A DNA stretch of 55,508 nt, taken from positions 1-55,508 of the forward strand of contig CAYPXR010000008.1 of NCBI GenBank assembly GCA_964414585.1. The letters are read 5' to 3'. The notes beneath the pieces are model-generated. The model worked only from the letters and a program-made list of their open reading frames with translations, was not told the origin of the DNA and did no database searches. Shown here in pieces: positions 35,805 to 44,200 of the stretch. Source of the DNA: DATEMU01 sp964414585. GTDB taxonomy: Bacteria > Planctomycetota > Phycisphaerae > UBA1845 > UTPLA1. Position numbers and translations under genes: made by a program. Positions within the stretch are counted from its first letter, which is position 1; each line of letters starts with the position of its first letter.

Positions 35805-36152
35805 TCAACCGCCGCCGCCACCGCCGCCACCGCCGCCGACGCCGCCGCCCTGACTGTCGGTCGGTTGATCTGGTGCATCGCCGCCGGGGAGGCCGGGCGG
35901 GATGTTGGTATAGACATCGCCGTCACCGCAGCCCAACGGAATCGTGCAGGACGGATCGGTCTGGAAGTCCGGCACTTCCAGGTAGGGAAACAAGAGATTG
36001 ATTTGATCGGCGGGCGTGCAGAAGGTCAGGATCGTCCCGCAGACGTTGATGCTTGCGATCGTATTCATGCAACCATTGTCGAGGACCGTCCCGCCGCTCA
36101 ACAGAACCGTCAGGCCGAGTGCAACCTTCCGAATTGATTTGTACTTTCTCAT
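35805..36152 (-). CDS. Small exported protein with poly-Gly tail (paralogue 1)
   Basis: 115 aa. MRKYKSIRKVALGLTVLLSGG gives a signal peptide. The mature part has several Cys (NVCGTILTFC, DPSCTIPLGC) and ends in a run of about 14 residues that are nearly all Gly (GGGVGGGGGGGGGG), encoded by a GCC/GGC microsatellite. I do not recognise the family. It resembles its neighbour at 36245 in layout: leader, Cys-rich body, Gly-only end. Confidence 0.65.
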   Translation of the reverse strand: MRKYKSIRKVALGLTVLLSGGTVLDNGCMNTIASINVCGTILTFCTPADQINLLFPYLEVPDFQTDPSCTIPLGCGDGDVYTNIPPGLPGGDAPDQPTDSQGGGVGGGGGGGGGG

Positions 36153-36244
36153 GATACTTGTCCGCCTTCGATTTTTTTCACTTCCTTCAGCAATCCGATC
36201 CTTCAAAAGCCCAACCGCCGCGAACGATCCGCGTCGCGATTGAA

Positions 36245-36556
36245 TCAGCCGCCGCCGCCGCCCGTGTCCGTCTGTACGAGAGTCACCGGGCAGAAATAAA
36301 CAAGGTCGTCTTCCGTATTCAGAATCGTTCCTTGAGGCGCGCCCGACTGATCGACCAGTTGAACATTGGGCGTGCCGCACACCGCAAAAACACCGAAGAG
36401 CAACTCATTGGAGTCCAGTAAATTGGTGATCGGAAAAGAAGCCACCGCCGTGTTGGCCGCGAGCGAAAAGCACCCGCCCAACTGCGTCAGGTAGGTCCCC
36501 ACGGCCAGATAGGTCGCGAGGCCCAAGATTTTCACGCGGCGATTCATCGTTTTCAT
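36245..36556 (-). CDS. Small exported protein with poly-Gly tail (paralogue 2)
   Basis: 103 aa from the ATG at 36556, with GGAAAG 5 nt before it. The leader ends in LGGC (Cys28), a lipobox-like site, so the protein may be lipid-anchored. The body contains VFAVCGTPNVQLVDQSG and DLVYFCPVTLVQ, and the protein ends in TDTGGGGG. It lies upstream of, and in tandem with, the 35805 gene (92 nt apart). No function is recognised. Confidence 0.62.
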   Translation of the reverse strand: MKTMNRRVKILGLATYLAVGTYLTQLGGCFSLAANTAVASFPITNLLDSNELLFGVFAVCGTPNVQLVDQSGAPQGTILNTEDDLVYFCPVTLVQTDTGGGGG

Positions 36557-36788
36557 TCTCGCTTTCCAACTCCCCTGGGTGGGTCTAATTTGGCGGGGCA
36601 ACAGCCGTGGCCGGTCGCGGAGGACACTCCCTAACCACTCGTCTTATCGTACTCCGCCCAACCGTTCGTTTCAAGCCCCGAATGATGGGGACTGAGATAC
36701 CGCCATACTCATTGAGCACCGTTCGCCAAGAACGAGTGCATGGCCGTTGAGGGCCCATAAACACTGGGGTTTTTAAGGACTTACAGAA

Positions 36789-37862
36789 TTATCCAGCCGA
36801 ATTCGATCCCAGGACTCGGCGAATCTTCTCGGTCGTCACCGGTGAGATCAGGCCGCGTTCGGTGATGATGCCGGCGATCAACCGGGCCGGGGTGACATCG
36901 AAAGCGGGGCTGAAAACGGGAACCTCGGCGGGAGCAATGGAGCGGTCCTGAATCGTGCGAACCTCGGCGGGATCGCGATGTTCGATAGGGATCTTTGAGC
37001 CATCTGAAATGGACAAATCAAACGTCGAACTCGGCGCGGCGACGTAAAACGGTATGCCGTGGGCATGCGCGAGGACGGCCACGCCGTAGGTGCCGATCTT
37101 GTTGGCGGTGTCGCCGTTGGCGGCGATGCGATCCGCGCCGGTCACGACGAGATTCGCCTTTTTCTGCGCCATGACAACGGCGGCCATGTTGTCGCAGATG
37201 AGCGTCGTGTCGATGCCGGCGCGCTGCAATTCCCAGGCGGTGAGACGCGAGCCTTGAAGCAGCGGGCGGGTTTCATCCACGAAGGCTTTGAAGTTTTTGC
37301 CCTTTTCATGAGCGGCATACATGACGGCGAGGGCGGTACCGTATTCGCTGGTCGCGAGCGCGCCGGCGTTGCAATGGGTCAGAACGCCGCCGCCTTCGGG
37401 AATCAGGTGCTGACCTGCCGCGCCGATCGCACGACACATGGCGGCATCTTCATCGCGAATGGCGTGGGCCTCGGTGAGCAATATTTCGCGGGCTTCGGCG
37501 GCGCTGACGTCCCTGAGTTGCGACGCACGATGCTTCATTCGATCCAACGCCCAGAAGAGATTGACGGCGGTCGGGCGGCTGGTCGCGAGGTGCTCGCAGA
37601 TTTTTTCCAGCGCTGCCGGCCAGGACTGGTCCGTCGGCGCGGCCTCATCGAGACCGACGATGACGCCGTAGGCCGCCGCGACGCCGATGGCCGGCGCGCC
37701 GCGGACCTGGAGGCGCTTGATCGCCTGCCATACCTGCTCCAGCTTGGTACATTGAATCGTGACGACCTGATTCGGCAGGAGTGTCTGGTCAATCATCTCC
37801 AGCGCGCCACCCGGCGCAACGGAGCCGTTCCACCAGAGCGGTCGAAGCGGCGAGCTATTCAT
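36789..37862 (-). CDS. mtnA: S-methyl-5-thioribose-1-phosphate isomerase
   Basis: 357 aa. Catalytic Cys164 (LTHCNAGALATSEYGTALAV) and Asp244 (TGADRIAANGDTANKIGTY) are in their expected places; the RGAPAIGVAAAYG motif binds substrate. It converts methylthioribose-1-phosphate to methylthioribulose-1-phosphate in methionine salvage. Other mtn genes are not in the window. Its ATG overlaps by 8 nt a fragment that encodes the end of a RidA protein. Confidence 0.93.
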   Translation of the reverse strand: MNSSPLRPLWWNGSVAPGGALEMIDQTLLPNQVVTIQCTKLEQVWQAIKRLQVRGAPAIGVAAAYGVIVGLDEAAPTDQSWPAALEKICEHLATSRPTAVNLFWALDRMKHRASQLRDVSAAEAREILLTEAHAIRDEDAAMCRAIGAAGQHLIPEGGGVLTHCNAGALATSEYGTALAVMYAAHEKGKNFKAFVDETRPLLQGSRLTAWELQRAGIDTTLICDNMAAVVMAQKKANLVVTGADRIAANGDTANKIGTYGVAVLAHAHGIPFYVAAPSSTFDLSISDGSKIPIEHRDPAEVRTIQDRSIAPAEVPVFSPAFDVTPARLIAGIITERGLISPVTTEKIRRVLGSNSAG

Positions 37863-37914
37863 TCACCAACTCCGCGACGAGTTCCAATTCCACCGGTACG
37901 TTCATGGGCCGTTC
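37855..37914 (-). pseudogene. ridA: Remnant of a second ridA gene (C-terminal ~19 codons)
   Basis: The minus strand reads ERPMNVPVELELVAELVNE and then a TAG stop. This aligns with the end of the intact RidA at 38751 (ELPMNAAVEVELVAEVLA). Upstream of it the frame no longer resembles RidA. The DNA similarity to the intact copy is only partial, so this is an old paralogue rather than a fresh duplication. The stop overlaps the mtnA start (GTGAATGAATAG), which suggests an ancestral coupled ridA-mtnA pair. Confidence 0.6.
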
Positions 37915-38020
37915 GTATGAATGACCGGACATCATAACCTCAAGCGGCCCGCTGGTCCCCCCGGCCGCGCACTTTTGCTTTGGTATTCATCCGACGATAG
38001 AATAGGTAAGGGAGCCGATC

Positions 38021-38239
38021 ATGACCTATCGCGGACATGTCAAGAATGGCCAGATCACGCTGGATGAGCCCGCGCCGCTCCCGGAGGGAGCCGAGGTGCA
38101 GGTCGAGGTCGTCGATAACGGCGAAGTTCGCCCGACGATCTGGGACAAGCTTCTGAAGCTTGCCGGGACCGTAGAGGGTCCCGAAGATTGGGCCCGTAAC
38201 CACGACCATTACATCCACGGTACACCCAAGCGTTCATGA
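38021..38239 (+). CDS. Antitoxin-like protein of a PIN toxin pair
   Basis: 72 aa. The start MTYRGHVKNGQITLDEPAPLPEG and the end NHDHYIHGTPKR match the short AF2212-like/beta-barrel antitoxins that precede PIN-domain toxins. Its TGA overlaps the next ATG (ATGA). A GGGAG site lies just before the ATG. Its toxin is broken (next entry), so it is either an orphan antitoxin or still acting on a related toxin elsewhere. Confidence 0.72.
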   Translation: MTYRGHVKNGQITLDEPAPLPEGAEVQVEVVDNGEVRPTIWDKLLKLAGTVEGPEDWARNHDHYIHGTPKRS

Positions 38240-38556
38240 AGCGCTTCGCTGACACGTTCTATTTCCTGGCGCTACTCAATCGTAAAGACAGCGCGCATGC
38301 CGCCGCCAAGGCGGCGAGTTCCGGACCCGGAACGATCACGCTCCAGCTCGTCAGGTACACGAGCGCCACGGATTCCGACCCGCCGATCGACGCCACGTCC
38401 ACCGACGCGGCCACGATCGGCAACCAGTTCCGCCTGACCGGCGGCCAGTGGCACTACAACCTGAACACCCGGCCACTCACCGCGGGAACATGGATGCTGA
38501 TCGCCACGATGTCGGATGGAAGTCAGCACTCCGCCTGGGTTGCGATCAGGAGGTAA
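38236..38556 (+). CDS. Chimeric gene: start of a PIN toxin joined to the end of a PxKF-like domain
   Basis: 106 aa. Residues 1-28 (MKRFADTFYFLALLNRKDSA...) match the start of VapC-type PIN toxins, with the first active-site Asp at position 6. From residue ~30 (SGPGTITLQLVRYTSATDSD...) the sequence matches the last ~75 residues of the extracellular PxKF-type domain (GNQFRLTGGQWHYNLNTRPLTAGTW...DGSQHSAWVAIR). The two parts have no family reason to be together. The remaining PIN acidic residues are missing, so toxin activity should be lost. A short palindrome TTCCGGACCCGGAA lies at the junction (about 38319-38332). Confidence 0.7.
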   Translation: MKRFADTFYFLALLNRKDSAHAAAKAASSGPGTITLQLVRYTSATDSDPPIDATSTDAATIGNQFRLTGGQWHYNLNTRPLTAGTWMLIATMSDGSQHSAWVAIRR

Positions 38557-38606
38557 GGAGGAAAGAAGGGCTTGAGGCTTGAGGTCCGCCACGGCCGATC
38601 TGCGAC

Positions 38607-38700
38607 GGTGCCACACCCTACACCGGCTGGAAGCCGGTGCCACACCGTGCAGCGCGGATGGGAATCCGCTTTGATCTGATGCCGAGAGCGGATTCTCGGC
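38607..38700. repeat. Cluster of three short hairpins between two 11-nt repeats
   Basis: Hairpins: CACCGGCT-gga-AGCCGGTG (38621-38639), GCGGAT-ggga-ATCCGC (38654-38669), GCCGAGA-6 nt-TCTCGGC (38681-38700). GGTGCCACACC occurs twice (38607-38617, 38636-38646). The GGCTGGAAGCCGGTGCCAC type recalls intergenic repeats of planctomycetes. The region from 38557 to 38750 holds no gene. Confidence 0.55.
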
Positions 38701-38750
38701 ACAGCGTGTGATCGGGCCGGAGCGTGGATTCGCTCGCGCTATGCGGTTGA

Positions 38751-39212
38751 CTACGCGAGCACTTCCGCCACGAGTTCCACCTCCACCGCCGCGTTCATGG
38801 GCAGTTCGCTGGCTCCGACGGCGGCGCGGACGTGACGGCCCGCTTCGCCGAAGATTTCCACCATGAGATCGCTGGCGCCGTTGGCGACCTTCGGCTGGTC
38901 GAAGAAGCCCGGCGCGCTGTTCACAAAGACGGCGAGGCGGACGATCCGGCCGATCTTGTCGATGCCGCCGGAGGTCTGCGCGGCGATGGACAGGGCGTTG
39001 AGACCGGCCTGACGGGCAGCGGCGTTGGCCTGTTCGAGGGTGAGGTCTTTGCCGACTTTGCCGGTGGCGGTGAGCTTGCCATCGACGAAGGGAAGCTGAC
39101 CGCTGGTCAGGATGAGCTTGCCGGTGCGCGTGCCGGGGATGTAGGAACCGATCGGCGCGGGCATCTGCGGCAGCTTCAATCCGAGCGATGCGAGTTTCTC
39201 TGACGGCTTCAT
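38751..39212 (-). CDS. ridA: RidA family protein (YjgF/YER057c/UK114)
   Basis: 153 aa, the longer RidA form (start SEKLASLGLKLPQMPAPIGSY). The conserved TSGQLPF and the late AGRHVRAAVGASELPMNAAVEVELVAE segment match the family, but the catalytic Arg region reads HVRAAVGA. RidA proteins remove reactive enamine/imine intermediates; the long form is of less certain role. GGAAGGAAG lies before the ATG. It starts 6 nt after the scpA stop and is probably co-transcribed. Confidence 0.88.
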   Translation of the reverse strand: MKPSEKLASLGLKLPQMPAPIGSYIPGTRTGKLILTSGQLPFVDGKLTATGKVGKDLTLEQANAAARQAGLNALSIAAQTSGGIDKIGRIVRLAVFVNSAPGFFDQPKVANGASDLMVEIFGEAGRHVRAAVGASELPMNAAVEVELVAEVLA

Positions 39213-39218
39213 GATGGC

Positions 39219-40175
39219 TTAGCTTCCTTCCTTGGACGAATCGCGCGGCCCTTCGCGGAGGATCGCGTCGATATCGACGTCGGTCTTGATCTGATCGAGT
39301 TCCGCGAACGATTCTTCGTCATCCTCATCGAGTTCATCAGATGGATTGAGCTCCGGGCGACTGAGGGTCTCGACCGGCTCGGCGGCGACCTGTGTCGTCG
39401 TCGAACCCAGCACCGCGCGCGGTTCCCATTCTTCACCGACTTGGATCGGATCGGCGGAGAGCAGAACGATCATGATGGGCGCGAAGATTTCCGCCTGCGT
39501 AATTCGCACGCGCTGCTGACGCATCAGTTCCAACAACGCGAGAAACAACCCGATCATCTCGGCGCGGGTGCGACCGGCGAAGATTCGCTCGAAGCCGAGC
39601 TCGCCGCCTTCGCCCTGGATGCGGTCAAGAATGTCCGTCGCGTGGAGGGCGATCGGCGTATCGTCGAAAACGACGTCGTGCGACGAAGCGCCGGCGCCGA
39701 TCGCGGACATGAGCTTGTTGAACGCTGCGACGAGGTCCCAGATTTGCACTTCTTCCAGGTCCACTTCGTTCTGCGCCTTGGGATCGATGCCGGGCGGCGT
39801 GCGCGGCCAGCGCTGCGCGGCGATCGCGGCGGCGGAGCCCAATTCAAGCGACGCATCCTTGAACTTTTTGTATTCGAGCAGTTGTCGGACGAGTTCCAGC
39901 CGCGGATCGGTCAGGTCCTCGACTTCGCCCTCCTCGGCGGGCGGGTGCGGCAGAAGCATCCGGCTCTTGATCTCCATCAGCGTCGCGGCCATGACGAGGA
40001 AGTCGCCGGCAATGTTGGGGTCGATGATCCTAAGCGTGTCCACATAGCCGAGATATTGCTCGGTGATCCGCGCGACCGGGATGTCGTAGATGTCCACCTC
40101 CTCGCGACGGATGAGATAGAGGAGCAAGTCCAACGGACCGTTATAGACATCGATTTGGACGGAGTAGTCGGGCAT
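39219..40175 (-). CDS. scpA: Segregation and condensation protein ScpA
   Basis: 318 aa. N-terminal YSVQIDVYNGPLDLLLYLIRREEVDIYDIPVARITEQYL and the FLVMAATLMEIKSRMLLP helix are ScpA landmarks; the later FLALLELMRQQRVRITQAE is the C-terminal winged helix that contacts SMC. It bridges the SMC head domains in chromosome condensation. A TAAAGT hexamer ends 7 nt before the ATG and no ribosome site is seen. The last ~75 residues are an acidic tail. scpB is not in the window. Confidence 0.92.
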   Translation of the reverse strand: MPDYSVQIDVYNGPLDLLLYLIRREEVDIYDIPVARITEQYLGYVDTLRIIDPNIAGDFLVMAATLMEIKSRMLLPHPPAEEGEVEDLTDPRLELVRQLLEYKKFKDASLELGSAAAIAAQRWPRTPPGIDPKAQNEVDLEEVQIWDLVAAFNKLMSAIGAGASSHDVVFDDTPIALHATDILDRIQGEGGELGFERIFAGRTRAEMIGLFLALLELMRQQRVRITQAEIFAPIMIVLLSADPIQVGEEWEPRAVLGSTTTQVAAEPVETLSRPELNPSDELDEDDEESFAELDQIKTDVDIDAILREGPRDSSKEGS

Positions 40176-40228
40176 TGGCTGAACTTTACCGGATTATGGA
40201 CTTTGCCGCGAGTCGATATTGAGCGTTG

Positions 40229-41200
40229 TCATGGCGCTGTCACGATTCCGCACGCTTTTCGCACGTCCGCCATGACCTGCTGTGCGACAGCCCGGGCCTT
40301 GCGACCGCCGGCGGCAAGGACGCCTTCCACGTACGCTGCGTCCTGCACCAGTTTCTTCCGTCGTTCGCGGGGCTCGGCGAAGCGTTCTTCAAACAGCTCC
40401 GCCAGGCGCTTTTTGGCGTCACCGTAGCCCATGCCACCTTTCGTGTATCGCTCCCGCCACTCGGCGGTCTCGGCCGGCGCGGCGAACAGTTTCAACAGCG
40501 CGAAGACGTTGCAGGTGTCCGGGTTCTTCGGGTCGGCGACCGGCGTGCTGTCGGTCTTGATCGACATGATCTTCTGCCGCGTCGGCTTGGGTTCGTCAAA
40601 AAGATCAATCGTGTTCCCGTAGCTCTTGCTCATTTTTTCGCCGTCGACGCCCGGCACGATCGCCGCATCGTTGAGCTGCGCCTTGGGAATGACGAAAGTC
40701 TCGCACTTGTAGGTATTGTGAAAATACCCGGCCATGTCGGCGGTCATCTCGATGTGCTGCACCTGGTCCTTGCCGACCGGCACGGCATCGCTGCGATAGA
40801 TGAGAATGTCCGCCGCCTGCAAGACGGGGTAGCAAAACAGCCCCATTGACGCGGGCAGCCCCTTGTCCACCTTGTCCTTGTAGCTGACCGCTCGTTCGAG
40901 CAGCCCCTTTCCGGTGACGGTCGAGAGGATCCACGACAGCTCCGCCACTTCGGGCACGTCGCTTTGGCGAAAGAGGCAGGCCTTATCGGGATTGAGCCCG
41001 AGGGCGAGATAATCGATGGCCACGTCGCGCGTCAGTTCGACGAGGAGCTTGGCGTCCTGGATCGTCGTGAGCGCGTGATAGTTGGCGATGAAGATGAAGC
41101 ACTCGTGCTTTTCCTGCGCCTCGATGTGCTGTTTCATCGCGCCGAAATAGTTGCCGAGGTGTAGTTTGCCGGAGGGTTGTACGCCGCTGAGGATGCGCAT
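40229..41200 (-). CDS. trpS: Tryptophanyl-tRNA synthetase
   Basis: 323 aa. Class I motifs HLGN (HIGH type) at residue ~12 and GEKMSKSYGN (KMSKS) near residue 195; the segments GLFCYPVLQAADILIY and GKDQVQHIEMT are specific to TrpRS. The ATG at 41200 fits homologues (MRILSGVQPSGKLHLGN) better than the longer frame. GATTAT lies 5 nt upstream of the ATG with no ribosome site. Confidence 0.94.
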   Translation of the reverse strand: MRILSGVQPSGKLHLGNYFGAMKQHIEAQEKHECFIFIANYHALTTIQDAKLLVELTRDVAIDYLALGLNPDKACLFRQSDVPEVAELSWILSTVTGKGLLERAVSYKDKVDKGLPASMGLFCYPVLQAADILIYRSDAVPVGKDQVQHIEMTADMAGYFHNTYKCETFVIPKAQLNDAAIVPGVDGEKMSKSYGNTIDLFDEPKPTRQKIMSIKTDSTPVADPKNPDTCNVFALLKLFAAPAETAEWRERYTKGGMGYGDAKKRLAELFEERFAEPRERRKKLVQDAAYVEGVLAAGGRKARAVAQQVMADVRKACGIVTAP

Positions 41201-41260
41201 GGGTGATAATCCTTTGGCCGGGCCAGCGGCAAACATCTTAACGAGAACAGGACGGCTGCA

Positions 41261-44200
41261 TCAATGTGCGGCGGGCTTCTCTTCGCCGGCCGCCGGTTGG
41301 TGCGATGACTCCGACGAGTGCGCGTGCTCGCGTCGGTCGGCGACCCACTGAAGCAGTAGATAGAATACCGGTGTCAGGAAGATTCCGAAGAACGTGACTC
41401 CGAGCATTCCACAAAAGACGGTCGTGCCGAGGGTCTGGCGCATTTCGGCCCCGGCGCCTTTCGCCATGTAGAGAGGCAATACGCCCAGAATGAAAGCGAA
41501 CGAGGTCATCACGATCGGCCGCAGTCGGAGTTTGGAGGCCCCCACGGCCGCGTCGAACCGGTTTTCACCTTCTTCTCGTCGTTGCTTGGCGAATTCGACG
41601 ATCAAGACCGCGTTCTTGCAGGCCAACCCGGCGAGAACGACGAACCCGATCTGCGTGAACAGGTTGTCGTCCATTCCGCGCGCCCAGACGCCGCCCAGCG
41701 CGCACATCAGACTCATGGGGACGATCATGATGATGGCGAGCGGAAGCAGCCAGCTCTCGTACTCCGCCGCATGGGTCAGGAACACAAACAGGATACACAG
41801 AGGGAAAATAAAAATGGCGGTGTTGCCGGCCAGAATCTGCATGTACGTCAGCTCGGTCCATTCGAGTTTCATCGCCTGCGGAAGTTCGTGTTGTGCCAAA
41901 TCGTCCACTTTTGCGATGGCCTCACCCGAACTGACCCCGGGCAGCGTCGCGCCGTTGACCGCCGCAGCGGGATACATGTTGTAGCGCGTGATCATGACCG
42001 GACCGCTGATCTCGTCCACCTTCGCAACCGTCATCAAGGGTACGGGATCGCCGTTCGGGTTCCGCACCTTCAGAGCGCGAAGGCTCTCCACCGATCCGCG
42101 GAACCGCGGTTCCGCCTGCAGGTTGACCTGCCAGGTCCGGCCGAAACGGTTGAAGTCATTGACATAGTATCCGCCCATGAAAACTTGAAGTGTTTGAAAG
42201 ACGTCGTTCAGGGGAATGCCCAGCGTCTTGCACTTGGTTCGGTCAACGTCGACGTAGACTTGCGGCGTGTTGGCGCGGAACATCGAAAACATCCCGGCCA
42301 TTCCCGGCGTCGCGCTGCCTTTGGCGTCAAAGTTGTCGGTTTGGCCCTGGAGCATTTCCAGACCAAGGTCGCCGCGATCCTGCAGCATGCACTTGAATCC
42401 GCCGGCCGTGCCGAGCCCATCGACGGGGGGCGCGCCGAATGCCGCGATCACGGCGTCGGGTATCCGGCGGCGGCATTCCTGGTTGATCTTCTGAATGATC
42501 GCCGGCGCCGACAAGGCCGGATCGTGGCGATCGTGAAATTCGTCGAAGACGGCAAACATGGACGCAAAGTTGGAGCCGTTGGCATTGAGCAGGAAGGATT
42601 GCCCGGCGATGCCGAGCGTATGTTTGACGCCGGGCGTGTGCCGCACGATGTCGTCCACCTGCGCCAGAACGGCTTGCGCCCGTTCGAGCGACGCGGAGTC
42701 GGGCAACTGGATATTGATCAGCGCGTAGCCCTTGTCCTGCTGCGGGATAAAGCCCATCGGCACCTTGATAAAGCCGAAATAAGTCAAGCCGAGCAGTCCC
42801 GCGTAGACGAGCATCGCGATCGCGGCGCCGCGCAGACAGACGGCGACCATCCGCCCATAGATTTCCGTGCAACGATTGAAGAGGGCATTAAAGCCGCGGA
42901 AAAACCAGCCCAGGAGGGCGTTGAGCAGCCGGGTGAAGGCGTCCTTTTTCGCGCCGTGCGGTTTGAGCAGCAACGCGGCCAGCGCGGGGCTCAAGGTCAG
43001 CGAATTGAAGGCCGAGATCAACGTGGACGTGGCAATGGTGAGGGCGAACTGGCGGAAGAATTGACCGGTGATGCCGGACAAGAACGCGGTGGGAATGAAG
43101 ATGGCGCTCAACCCGAACGCGATCGCAATGACGGCGACGGTCACTTCTTCCATGGACTTGTAGGCGGCCTCTTTTGGAGAAAGACCTTGCTCGATCCAGC
43201 GCTCGACGTTTTCGACGACGACGATGGCGTCGTCCACGACGATGCCCACCGCCAGAACGATTCCGAAAAGCGACAAGTTGTTCAGGCTGAATCCAAGGAC
43301 CGCCATGACGGCGAACGTACCCACGAGCGAAACGGGAATGGCGATCAGCGCGATGACGGTCGATCGCCAGCTTTGAAGAAAGACGAGAATGACGATGGCG
43401 ACGAGGATGAAGGCGTCGCGCAGGGCATTGAAGACTTCATGAATCGATTCGCTGATGAACGGCGTCGTGTCGTAGGCGATGGCATAGTCCAGGCCGGCCG
43501 GAAAACGCTTCTTAAGCTCCTCCATTTTCGCGCGAATGCCGTCAGCCGTCGCCAATGCGTTGGAGCCCGGCAACTGGAAGATCGCGAGGCCGACCGATGG
43601 GCCGCCGTCGAGCGTGCAGGACTGATCCTGGTTCTTGGCGCCCAATTCGATCCGGCCCACGTCGCGGAGCCGCACGATTTCGCCTTTTGAACCCACCTTG
43701 ACGATGATGTCGCCGAATTGTTCCGCGTCGGCGAGACGGCCCAGCGTGCTCATCGTATATTGGAAATCCTGTCCGGCGGGAATCGGCGGCTGGCCGATCT
43801 GGCCGGCGGCGACCTGCACGTTCTGTTCTTTCACGGTATTGACGATGTCGCTCGCCGTCAGCTCGCGCGCCGACAATTTCTCCGGGTCGAGCCAGACCCG
43901 CATGCTGTAGTCCTGCTGGCCCAGATAGGAGACATCGCCGACGCCGGACAAGCGGGACAATTCGTCTTTGATCTGAATGGTCGCGTAATTGCTGATGTAC
44001 AGTTGGTCGTAACGCTGATCGGGCGAAAACAAGTTGACGCAAAGCAGGATGTTCGGCGATTTCTTTTTGGTGGTCACGCCGGTCGCCTTGACCACGTCGG
44101 GAAGGGTCGGCAGCGCCATGGAGACCCGGTTTTGCACGAGCACCTGGGCCATGTTGAGATCGACGCCCAGCTTGAACGTGACGGTCAGGTTGTAAGTTCC

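Noticed and set aside
35815..35852. CCG-type trinucleotide run as a stand-alone repeat or CRISPR-like array
   Set aside because: No spacer structure; it encodes the Gly tail of the small exported protein.
36650..36788. Terminator for mtnA
   Set aside because: Only a weak CCCCGAATGATGGGG hairpin is present, with no T-run in the right direction.
41582..43690. 702-codon plus-strand frame opposite RND pump 1
   Set aside because: Asp/His/Arg-rich shadow of the pump gene; no known domain.
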